Source: an uncultured Propionibacteriaceae bacterium
Lineage (GTDB): Bacteria > Actinomycetota > Actinomycetes > Propionibacteriales > Propionibacteriaceae
DNA: 64,000 nucleotides
NCBI GenBank assembly: GCA_938046585.1
Contig: CALIWR010000005.1
Coordinates: 511,501 to 575,500 of the forward strand
Direction: 5' to 3'
Shown: positions 52,176 through 59,310 of the stretch, piece by piece
How positions within the stretch are numbered: the first letter of the stretch is position 1
Layout: each line of letters begins with the position of its first letter
The notes under the pieces: model-generated
What the model was told of the DNA's origin: nothing
What the model saw: the letters and a program-made list of their open reading frames with translations, nothing else
Databases searched by the model: none
Program-made: the position numbers and the translations under genes

Positions 52176-52718
52176 TTACTGTTGGTGGGGACCGGACGCG
52201 CCCTTCGCGTCGGTGCTGGTCTGAGGGGTGTACGAGGGCGAATCGTACGATGGGGACGAATAGGTGGGCCCGGCATATGACGCCCCGGACTCCTTCTCCG
52301 GTTCGCTCGTCTTCTCCGGTTCGGCCTCGGATGTCGATTCAGCCTCAAGGGAAGGCTCACTCGGCTCGACTGCTGCCTCGGCGACGGGCTCAGGGTTCCC
52401 GTCCGGTTCGCTGACAACCTCGCCCGGCTCCAGGTCGGCGTATTCGAATTCTTCCTCGTCGGCCGGGACCACACGGACCATCGCCTGGCGCAAGATCGTC
52501 AGGTCCACGCCTGGGGAGACCTCGACCACGGCCTGCTGAGTTCCCAGTTGCCGCACGGTACACAGCACTCCACTGGTCAGCATCACCCGCGAACCTTCGG
52601 CGATCTTCGCCAGCTGGGCCTGCTGCTCCTTCACCCGCTTCTGCTGCGGTCGGATCATGATGAAGTAGAGGCCGATGAATGCCGCTCCCAGCAGCGCAAA
52701 AGTGCCGAACTGATCCAT
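52176..52718 (-). CDS. yajC: Preprotein translocase accessory subunit YajC with long acidic tail
   Basis: 180 residues. A single N-terminal helix (FALLGAAFIGLYFIMIRPQQ) and the compact YajC core (GSRVMLTSGVLCTVRQLG) end near residue 90. The rest is an acidic Pro/Ser/Glu tail ending in Tyr/Ser-rich repeats (SSPSYDSPSYTPQ). The tail roughly doubles the usual ~110 residues and is likely disordered. The ATG at 52718 is preceded by GAGGAG at short spacing. First gene of the yajC-secD-secF operon. Confidence 0.93.
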   Translation of the reverse strand: MDQFGTFALLGAAFIGLYFIMIRPQQKRVKEQQAQLAKIAEGSRVMLTSGVLCTVRQLGTQQAVVEVSPGVDLTILRQAMVRVVPADEEEFEYADLEPGEVVSEPDGNPEPVAEAAVEPSEPSLEAESTSEAEPEKTSEPEKESGASYAGPTYSSPSYDSPSYTPQTSTDAKGASGPHQQ

Positions 52719-52775
52719 ACTCTCCTCGTCCTCACCAGCAGGGGTTTGGGCTTGCGGGGCACGCAAACCCGCTAC

Positions 52776-52804
52776 AGCCTAGCGGTCAGCGCGAGACAGT
52801 CAGA
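52776..52804 (-). promoter_or_regulatory. Promoter of yajC-secDF
   Basis: Minus-strand -35 TCTGAC (52804-52799), 17-bp spacer and -10 TAGGCT (52781-52776), about 58 bp before the yajC ATG, in the 104-bp gap after ruvB. Confidence 0.5.
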
Positions 52805-52822
52805 ATCTGGCGCGCGCTGGCC

Positions 52823-53860
52823 CTAGAACAGGCCCGGTTCCTCGGCCCGACCCGGAGGTGGGGTGATCCCCAGGTGCCGGTATCCGCCCGCGGTCGCGAC
52901 CCGTCCGCGCGGAGTCCGCATCAGGAAGCCCTGCCGGACCAGGAACGGCTCGGCGACCTCGGCCACAGTCTCGGTCTCCTCCCCGACCGCGATCGCCAGG
53001 GTGCCCAGTCCGACCGGGCCGCCGCCGAATTTGGTACAGATCGCCTCCAACACTGCCCGGTCCAGCCGGTCCAGCCCACGTTGGTCGACCTCGTACACCC
53101 GTAGCGCCTCCAGCGCCAGGGACTGCGTGACCACCCCGTCACCGCGGACCTGCGCCACATCGCGGACCCGGCGCAGCAACCGGTTCGCGATCCGGGGGGT
53201 GCCCCGGGAGCGCCGCGCGATGGTCGCCGCAGCCTCGTCATGGATGCCGATCCGCAGCACATCAGCCGAGCGGCGCACAATCCGCTCCAGAGCCGCCGGC
53301 TCGTAGAACTCCAGCTGGGCGGTGAAACCGAAACGGTCCCGCAGCGGGCCGGGGAGCAGCCCCGCCCGGGTGGTTGCCCCGACCAGGACGAAGGGCGGGA
53401 TCTCGAGCGGGATCGCCGTCGCCCCTGGCCCCTTGCCGACCACCACATCGACCCGGAAATCCTCCATCGCCAGATAGAGCATCTCCTCGGCCGGGCGTGA
53501 CATCCGGTGGATCTCATCGAGGAAGAAGACCTCGCCCTCGCTGAGTCCCGACAGGATCGCAGCCAGGTCACCGGCATGCTGGATCGCCGGACCTGACGAG
53601 ATCCGCAGCGCAGCGCCGAGCTCGTTGGCCATAATCATCGCCAAAGTGGTCTTGCCCAGCCCGGGCGGGCCCGACAGTAGGACGTGGTCTGGCACACTGC
53701 CGCGATGGCGGGCGGCCTGCAACACCAGCCCGAGCTGGTCGACGACCCGAGGCTGGCCTTCGAAATCAGCCAACCGCGCCGGGCGTAAAGCCGCCTCGGC
53801 GGTACGTTCGTCCGGCTCTGGGTGCGGGTCCACCGGCGAGCAGGGGTACGGATCGGCCAC
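52823..53860 (-). CDS. ruvB: Holliday junction branch migration ATPase RuvB
   Basis: AAA+ motor, 345 residues. Walker A GPPGLGKTTLAM, Walker B FFLDEIHRM, sensor VGATTRAGLLPGPLRDRFG and a C-terminal winged helix with GPVGLGTLAIAVGEE and FLMRTPRGRVAT. GTG start, nine bases after the ruvA stop. It works with RuvA and RuvC, encoded immediately upstream. No feature departs from the family. Confidence 0.97.
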   Translation of the reverse strand: MADPYPCSPVDPHPEPDERTAEAALRPARLADFEGQPRVVDQLGLVLQAARHRGSVPDHVLLSGPPGLGKTTLAMIMANELGAALRISSGPAIQHAGDLAAILSGLSEGEVFFLDEIHRMSRPAEEMLYLAMEDFRVDVVVGKGPGATAIPLEIPPFVLVGATTRAGLLPGPLRDRFGFTAQLEFYEPAALERIVRRSADVLRIGIHDEAAATIARRSRGTPRIANRLLRRVRDVAQVRGDGVVTQSLALEALRVYEVDQRGLDRLDRAVLEAICTKFGGGPVGLGTLAIAVGEETETVAEVAEPFLVRQGFLMRTPRGRVATAGGYRHLGITPPPGRAEEPGLF

Positions 53861-53869
53861 AGGCTCAAC

Positions 53870-54463
53870 CTACTTCGCCAGGGTCTGCAACGCCGCCCGC
53901 ATCAGGGCTGCGACCGTGAGCGTCGGGTCCTGCTCCGACAGCGGCTGCACCCGGTCGCAGGCCGCCTGCGCGTCCCGCGTCGACCAGCCCAAACCCTCCA
54001 ACCCGAGCCGGACCTGCTCGCGCCATGCCGGCTCGGCAGCCCGGACCACGGCCGGGGCAGCAGGCCGGGCGATCTTGTCTTTGAGTTCGATCACCAGCCG
54101 CTGGGCGCCGCGTCTGCCGATTCCCGGAACCCGGCACAAGGTGGCGAGATCTTCGGCAGCCAGCGCGGCCCGCAGCTCATCCGGCGACAGCACCGACACG
54201 ATTGCCTGGGCCAGTTTCGGACCGACCCCGGTGGCGCCCTGAACCGCCTCGAAGATCTCCCGCTCGGCGTCGTCGGCGAAGCCGTACAGGGTCAGCGAAT
54301 CCTCCCGTACCACCAGCGAGGTCGCCAGCCGGACCTCGGAGCCGGTGCGCAGCGTGGCGGTAGTCGCCGGGCTACACAGCAGTCGCAGCCCGATCCCGCC
54401 GATCTCCAGCACCGCCGAGGTCGCCCCCACTGCGGTCACGGTCCCGGTCACTGATGCGATCAT
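53870..54463 (-). CDS. ruvA: Holliday junction DNA-binding protein RuvA
   Basis: 197 residues: OB domain (MIASVTGTVTAVGATSAVLE), two helix-hairpin-helix motifs (ATGVGPKLAQAI and VPGIGRRGAQRL) and a C-terminal RuvB-binding domain. Its ATG overlaps the ruvC stop (ATGA). Tetramers hold the four-way junction while RuvB drives branch migration. Standard length and order (ruvC-ruvA-ruvB). Confidence 0.97.
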   Translation of the reverse strand: MIASVTGTVTAVGATSAVLEIGGIGLRLLCSPATTATLRTGSEVRLATSLVVREDSLTLYGFADDAEREIFEAVQGATGVGPKLAQAIVSVLSPDELRAALAAEDLATLCRVPGIGRRGAQRLVIELKDKIARPAAPAVVRAAEPAWREQVRLGLEGLGWSTRDAQAACDRVQPLSEQDPTLTVAALMRAALQTLAK

Positions 54464-55008
54464 CGTGCTCCTCTCGCCGCGGCCAGCGCGGACCAGCTGC
54501 GGGGCTGGGCACCAACGGCTGCGGCGAGCCGGTTGACCTGGCCGCCCCGCCACAGGTGACAGATCGCCAGGGCCACCGCATCGGCCGCATCAGCTGGTCG
54601 CGGCGCCTGCGCCAGCCGTAGGATCCGCGCCACCATCGTCGCCACCTGGGCCTTGTCGGCGCGTCCGGAACCGCTGATCGCGGCTTTGACCTCACTGGGG
54701 GTGTGCTGAGCGACCGGGATCTGGTGCCGGGCGGCGACGAGCATCGCCACCCCCGCTGCCTGAGCGGTACCGATCACGGTCATCACGTTGTGTTGGGCGA
54801 AGACCCGTTCCACCGCGACCGCGTCGGGTCGGTGCCGGGCGAGCCACTGCTCAAGACCCTCCTCAACGGCCAGCAGCCGCCGTTCCACGCTGAGCTGAGT
54901 GGAGGCCCGGATCACACCGGCCTCGACCAGCCGGGCCCGGCCGGGGGATCCCGCGACCACCCCCACACCGCATCGCGTTAGCCCGGGATCAACCCCCAGC
55001 ACCAGCAC
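54460..55008 (-). CDS. ruvC: Crossover junction endodeoxyribonuclease RuvC
   Basis: Holliday junction resolvase, 182 residues. The first catalytic Asp is in LGVDPGLTRCGVGVV, Glu in AVERVFAQHN, the last acidic pair in the C-terminal block RPADAADAVALAICHL. The GTG at 55008 after AAAGGGG gives the family start VLVLGVDPG. The frame is open to 55074, but those residues are not family-like. The -10 TAGGCT lies 30 bp upstream. Confidence 0.95.
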   Translation of the reverse strand: MLVLGVDPGLTRCGVGVVAGSPGRARLVEAGVIRASTQLSVERRLLAVEEGLEQWLARHRPDAVAVERVFAQHNVMTVIGTAQAAGVAMLVAARHQIPVAQHTPSEVKAAISGSGRADKAQVATMVARILRLAQAPRPADAADAVALAICHLWRGGQVNRLAAAVGAQPRSWSALAAARGAR

Positions 55009-55037
55009 CGCCGCCCCTTTCCGTACATCTGTTCGAT

Positions 55038-55043
55038 AGCCTA
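55038..55043 (-). promoter_or_regulatory. -10 box of ruvCAB
   Basis: Minus-strand TAGGCT, 30 bp before the ruvC GTG and just after the YebC gene, so ruvCAB can be transcribed separately from YebC. No LexA/SOS box was recognised by eye. Confidence 0.45.
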
Positions 55044-55079
55044 GCGATCGACGACGGCAGTCTGGGCAGCACACGCAGG

Positions 55080-55850
55080 TCAGTCGTCCTCGATCTGGGC
55101 CTCGACCTCGGGGGGAACATCGTCGTTGCTGTAGACGTTCTGGACATCGTCCAGGTCTTCCAGAGCGTCCAGCACGCGGTACAGCCTGCGGGCCGCATCC
55201 ACCTCGGTGATCTGCTGCTCGAAGGACGGTACGAAGGCCACCTCGGCCGATTCGTAGTCGAAACCCGCTGCCTGGACCGCTGTCCGCACCGCCACCAGCT
55301 GGTTCGGGTCGCAGGTGATCGTAAACCCCTCCCCTTGGTCGGCGATGTCCTCCGGTTCGGCGTCCAGGGTGGCCTCCAACAGTTCATCCTCGGTAACCTG
55401 CCGGCCCTCCTGCTGCTTGGCGATCTCGATCACGCCCTTACGGGAGAACAGCCGCTGCACCGAGCCGACGTCGGCCATGGTGGCGCCATTGCGGGTCACG
55501 GCGACCCGCACATCCGAGGCGGAACGGTTCCGGTTGTCGGTGAGGCATTCGATCAGCACCGCCACCCCGGCTGGGCCGTACGCCTCGTACATGATCGTCT
55601 GGTAGTCGGATCCCCCGGCCTCGGCGCCGGAGCCGCGTTTCACGGCCCGGTCGATGTTGTCCAACGGGACCGAGTTCTTGCGGGCCTTCTGGATCGCGTC
55701 GTAGAGGGTGGGGTTGCCGCCGGGGTCGCCGCCACCGGTCCGCGCGGCCACTTCGATGTTCTTGATCAGCTTCGCGAACAGCTTGCCCCGCTTGGCGTCG
55801 ATGACCGCCTTCTTGTGCTTGGTCGTCGCCCATTTGGAGTGACCGCTCAT
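55080..55850 (-). CDS. YebC/TACO1-family protein
   Basis: 256 residues of the YebC family: N-terminus MSGHSKWATTKHKKAVIDAKR, RTGGGDPGGNPTLYDAI, YEAYGPAGVAVLIECLTDN and the C-terminal DALEDLDDVQNVYSN. Members act as transcriptional regulators in some reports and as ribosome-associated translation factors for difficult peptide stretches in others. GAAGGGAA precedes the ATG at 55850. Placement upstream of ruvC is the usual bacterial arrangement. Confidence 0.95.
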   Translation of the reverse strand: MSGHSKWATTKHKKAVIDAKRGKLFAKLIKNIEVAARTGGGDPGGNPTLYDAIQKARKNSVPLDNIDRAVKRGSGAEAGGSDYQTIMYEAYGPAGVAVLIECLTDNRNRSASDVRVAVTRNGATMADVGSVQRLFSRKGVIEIAKQQEGRQVTEDELLEATLDAEPEDIADQGEGFTITCDPNQLVAVRTAVQAAGFDYESAEVAFVPSFEQQITEVDAARRLYRVLDALEDLDDVQNVYSNDDVPPEVEAQIEDD

Positions 55851-55926
55851 CGGTTCCCTTCCCTCTGCACCGCAGCAAACTCTCGTAACTCTACAAACCG
55901 GCGCCACCCACGAGCGAGCCGCCCGC

Positions 55927-56922
55927 TTAGTGCACTATCAGGGCGTGGGCCACGACCGCGTCATAATTCTCGTATCCGACCGCCCGGGTCAGCCGCTGCA
56001 CAGTCTCCGGATCATCCGTGTCGAAGCCGATCCCGGCGCCGGCCAGGCCCCGCTCGTGGAATGACCAGATCGAAGCCTGGAGCACGCTGCGGGCCAGTCC
56101 CCGCCCCCGCCACCCCGGCAACACCCCCAGCCGGTCGGTCCACCCAACCGCCTCATCACCGTCGTCGACCACCGCGTTCATCGCATATGCGACCACCCGG
56201 GATCCGGCCATCACCACCCAGGAGAGTTCCGCCGCGGCGCCTGGGCGGCGGGTGCTCTCGTCCCATTCGGCCGGGCCGATCGGCTTCGATCCGGCAACCG
56301 TGGCAAAGGCCTCGTTGTGGCAGACCCGGACTGCATCGGCCACCGCCCGCGGATATGGCAGCAGCGACAGCGGGGCGGCTAATTGGGGCAGCTGGGGCGG
56401 CTCGCCGGGGCGGAATCGGCGGTGCGCGTCCACGAACCAGGTCTCCGGAACCAGCCCGTAGTCCTGGTACAAGTCGCGGATCGCGATCAGGTTCGCGTCG
56501 GCGGTAGCCACCAGCTTCAGCGGACCGTGATGGGCTCGTCGGGTGTCGGCGTCCCAGCGTCGGGCGGCAGCGATCTGCCATTCCATCAGGGCATGTCCGA
56601 TGTTGTTGTCACGCCAGGCCGGGTGCACTCCCCCGATCAGTTTCACCCGGCGCGGGTTGCGGTCCCGAGGCTGGACCAGGTCCAGCGCGAAGGCCACGAT
56701 CGAACCACGCTGGTCGCGGCCGACGACCCCGATCTGCCCCAGATCGGCCCGGCTCTGGTTCACGGCCTCGGTGAGCTCCCCGAGACTGTGTCGTTCGGCA
56801 GTGTCATCGATGTGCTCGATGGCCTCGTTGAGCTTGGCCACCTCGGGTAGGTCGGCCTCCTTCATCGGGTCCCACGCAAGAAGAAAGCCGCGATCGCGCA
56901 GTCCCTCCAGGGGATCGGTCAC
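55927..56922 (-). CDS. GNAT-family acetyltransferase with two GNAT-like halves
   Basis: 331 residues. The N-terminal half shows PRRVKLIGGVHPAWRDNNIG and the C-terminal half VGWTDRLGVLPGWRGRGLA, the latter a good acetyl-CoA pyrophosphate loop (RxxGxG/A); tandem organisation resembles mycothiol synthase-type proteins, but no specific assignment is made. The GTG at 56922 with GAGGAG six bases upstream is chosen over an ATG at 56961. It stands between YebC and the lipid-like operon, 48 bp from the PlsC-like gene on the same strand, and could be the operon's last gene. Confidence 0.8.
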   Translation of the reverse strand: MTDPLEGLRDRGFLLAWDPMKEADLPEVAKLNEAIEHIDDTAERHSLGELTEAVNQSRADLGQIGVVGRDQRGSIVAFALDLVQPRDRNPRRVKLIGGVHPAWRDNNIGHALMEWQIAAARRWDADTRRAHHGPLKLVATADANLIAIRDLYQDYGLVPETWFVDAHRRFRPGEPPQLPQLAAPLSLLPYPRAVADAVRVCHNEAFATVAGSKPIGPAEWDESTRRPGAAAELSWVVMAGSRVVAYAMNAVVDDGDEAVGWTDRLGVLPGWRGRGLARSVLQASIWSFHERGLAGAGIGFDTDDPETVQRLTRAVGYENYDAVVAHALIVH

Positions 56923-56970
56923 CAGGGCTCCTCGGCAGTCGTTGGCGGGTAGCACACCCACTCTAGCGAT

Positions 56971-57783
56971 TCAGCTGCGCCAGATCTGACGCCGGGATCG
57001 CCCCTGGTTGCGATCGGGGTGGGTACGTTGCCACTCCCTCCGCCAGCTCGGCATCGGGGTCACCAGCGACGACTCGACCTGGCCCGACACCACCTGCCAC
57101 CAGGTGGTGTCGTCCTCGGCGATCAGGTTGCCCACCTCCCGCATCGCGGCCTGCCCGGCCGCGACCGGGCTGGCGACCAGGATCGGGTCGCCGTAACGCA
57201 CCAAGACCTCATCCACCCGCTTCGGACGGGGACGGCCCCGGCCCGGATTCAACGGCAGGCCGGAGGTCAGCCGGCGTACCACGATCGGCACCAGTGGGAC
57301 CTGATGCCGGGTGGCCAGGCGGGCTGCGCAGGCCACCACGTCAGCTGCGGCCGCGGAGGCGAAGTCGGTTGCCAGCAGCACGGTCCGCTGCCGCGGCAGC
57401 GAGGTCAGGCCCCGTCCGTGGATCACCTTCCACCGCTGCGGCACGGATTCCACTAGCACCGCCAGATCAGCCGGGGATTCCACATGCGCCAGCACCACCC
57501 GCTGCTGCGAGGATGGGGTCAGCCCGGTCACCTCGACTCGGGCCCAGCGCAGCAGCCCGACAAAAGGGTCCCGCAGCCGCTGCCGGATCCCGGCCGGACG
57601 CTCACCCTGGTACGGCAGCCGCAGCAACGCCACCGGGCGGTGCGAGCCCCGACCCCAGCGCCAGTACCGGCCGATCTGGCGGATATCGGCTGCGAAGCCC
57701 GCGAGCGGATTGGTCAGCAGTCGCCCGCCACGGCGGGGGGGCTGCTGGGTGGGATCAGCCCAGGAGGCGAACTGTCTGGTCAC
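56971..57783 (-). CDS. Degenerate PlsC-like acyltransferase domain protein
   Basis: 270 residues, no clear membrane segment. The central part looks like a glycerophosphate acyltransferase with eroded motifs. AHVESPADLAVL stands where NHxSxxD is expected, giving H then five residues to D rather than four. TVLLATDFAS replaces the EGTRS loop, and AARLATRHQVPLVPIVV matches the family's VPVVPV block. The C-terminus is basic. The ATG overlaps the LarA-like stop (ATGA), so it is coupled to that gene. Either a divergent acyltransferase or a catalytically dead partner; confidence in the fold is moderate. Confidence 0.55.
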   Translation of the reverse strand: MTRQFASWADPTQQPPRRGGRLLTNPLAGFAADIRQIGRYWRWGRGSHRPVALLRLPYQGERPAGIRQRLRDPFVGLLRWARVEVTGLTPSSQQRVVLAHVESPADLAVLVESVPQRWKVIHGRGLTSLPRQRTVLLATDFASAAAADVVACAARLATRHQVPLVPIVVRRLTSGLPLNPGRGRPRPKRVDEVLVRYGDPILVASPVAAGQAAMREVGNLIAEDDTTWWQVVSGQVESSLVTPMPSWRREWQRTHPDRNQGRSRRQIWRS

Positions 57784-59291
57784 TCGCCCACCTGGATCCC
57801 AAGCCCGTCACGCAGGTAGGTCACGGTCGGCCGGCGTCCCAGCCGGGTGGCGGTGATCTCGAGCGCATCCGGGTAGGTGGAGGCGGCCCGGAAGCCCATC
57901 GTCTCAGCTGTACGACGGTTGGCGCTGACGAAGACGATGTCGGGGCAGGCGGCGATCGCCGGCTGCATGTCGTACCACTGATGGAAGGCCAGCAGCGGGT
58001 GGAATGCGTTGCGCTGCCGGTACAGATCCAGGTACCACGAGTCGTGGGCGTAGCGTTCCTGGTAGTGCTCGCGGATCTCGACGGGGTCCAGGGTCCGGGT
58101 CAGCACCTCGGCGACGAAATCGGCGGCGGCGCTGTGGTGCCGGGTCGAGAATCGGTCCCCGAGCCCGTGGAAGCCAATCACGGCCCCGCCCTCGCGCACC
58201 AGCGGATGGTCGCAGCCCAGCCCGTAACAATGGGACAGCACCCACCAGGCGGCCCCCAGCGGAGAGCCGTCGGCGTCGGGGGCGGCGCAGGTGGCGGCCG
58301 GGACCCCGGCGACCAGGATGTCCGCGGGCCCGGGCACCGCGACTCGAGTCGCCTCGGCCAGCTGTCGCTGGCTCTGCTCGCGGACCTGCTCTGCCGGGCC
58401 GAGGTGGATCCCCAGCACCGGGTAGTCGGCGGTGCGTTTGGCGTACAGGGCCCGAGCCGCCTGGACCGGGGCGGTCGCCAGAGCCCGACGGGTCGCGAGG
58501 AAGGCTACCTGGTCCTTGACCGACCACTCCCATTCCCGCGATGACAGGAACCGCAGCGGCCCGGTGTACGACGGTGTACCGAGCACCGCCGCCAACGAGA
58601 TGAGCGGAATCTGGTCGGCGACCACCTGCTCCACCTCGCCGTGATGACCGGCGTGGGCCAGGTCGATGGTCTCGGCAGAGCCCAGGCCGGCGACCACCTC
58701 ACCCCAGCCGGCATGCTCACGGCCGGTGACCACGCTGACGTGGACCACCAGATCGGACTCGGCCACCCGGCGGTTGATCCGTAGCTGCACGCCCGCAGCC
58801 TCGCCAACGGTCCGTAGACCGGCGTCGTCGGAGGCGTCGTGGCTGGTCAGCCGGGGGTCGTTGGCGAAGGATCGACTGATACGTTCCCCGAGCAGCCGGC
58901 GGTAGTCCTCGGTAGTGAGACGCCGCCGGATACCGCAGGCGGCGATCAGCGCCACATCGTCGACACCGGCGGCCGCGGCCAATTCCAGCACCTGCTCCAC
59001 TAATACCCGGCGAATGTCGTCGGCGGCCCAGGGGGCGGGAACCGAGACGTCAGCGAAAGTGATGGTCAGTCTCATCCCCGGTCGCAGTCGTCCCGCCAAC
59101 GGCTCGCCCGCTAGGGGCCGGGCCAAGGCCTGCTCGGCCATCTCGGTGGGATTGCCCCAACGCTGCCCGTCGGTCGGGTAGACCACCTGGGTACCGAGCG
59201 GAAACCGCTCCAGCCGCACGCCGGCGGCTGACCTCACCAGCAGTGGCGGGGTGCGCTCGTCCACCTCAAGGGCGAAACCTGGTCGTGACAC
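57780..59291 (-). CDS. LarA-like (DUF2088) protein with altered cofactor motifs
   Basis: 503 residues. The region of about 70-215 follows the lactate racemase LarA N-terminal domain: LTITFADVSVPAP, VDDVALIAACGIRRRLT, LTSHDASDD, RINRRVAESDLVVHV. In LarA these positions read DxTRP, GTHRP, NHD and PHYFAGFSGG-K and hold the nickel-pincer nucleotide. Here Arg and His of the first two are lost (D81-V-S-V-P, C119-G-I-R-R) and the third keeps His151, while the PHYFAG block is GREHAGWGEV. The GTG start follows AAGGAG. It lies between a fatty-acyl reductase gene and a PlsC-like gene with no LarB, LarC or LarE nearby. The reaction is unknown. Confidence 0.75.
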   Translation of the reverse strand: MSRPGFALEVDERTPPLLVRSAAGVRLERFPLGTQVVYPTDGQRWGNPTEMAEQALARPLAGEPLAGRLRPGMRLTITFADVSVPAPWAADDIRRVLVEQVLELAAAAGVDDVALIAACGIRRRLTTEDYRRLLGERISRSFANDPRLTSHDASDDAGLRTVGEAAGVQLRINRRVAESDLVVHVSVVTGREHAGWGEVVAGLGSAETIDLAHAGHHGEVEQVVADQIPLISLAAVLGTPSYTGPLRFLSSREWEWSVKDQVAFLATRRALATAPVQAARALYAKRTADYPVLGIHLGPAEQVREQSQRQLAEATRVAVPGPADILVAGVPAATCAAPDADGSPLGAAWWVLSHCYGLGCDHPLVREGGAVIGFHGLGDRFSTRHHSAAADFVAEVLTRTLDPVEIREHYQERYAHDSWYLDLYRQRNAFHPLLAFHQWYDMQPAIAACPDIVFVSANRRTAETMGFRAASTYPDALEITATRLGRRPTVTYLRDGLGIQVGE

Positions 59292-59310
59292 TCGGTACTC
59301 CTTGTCGTGC

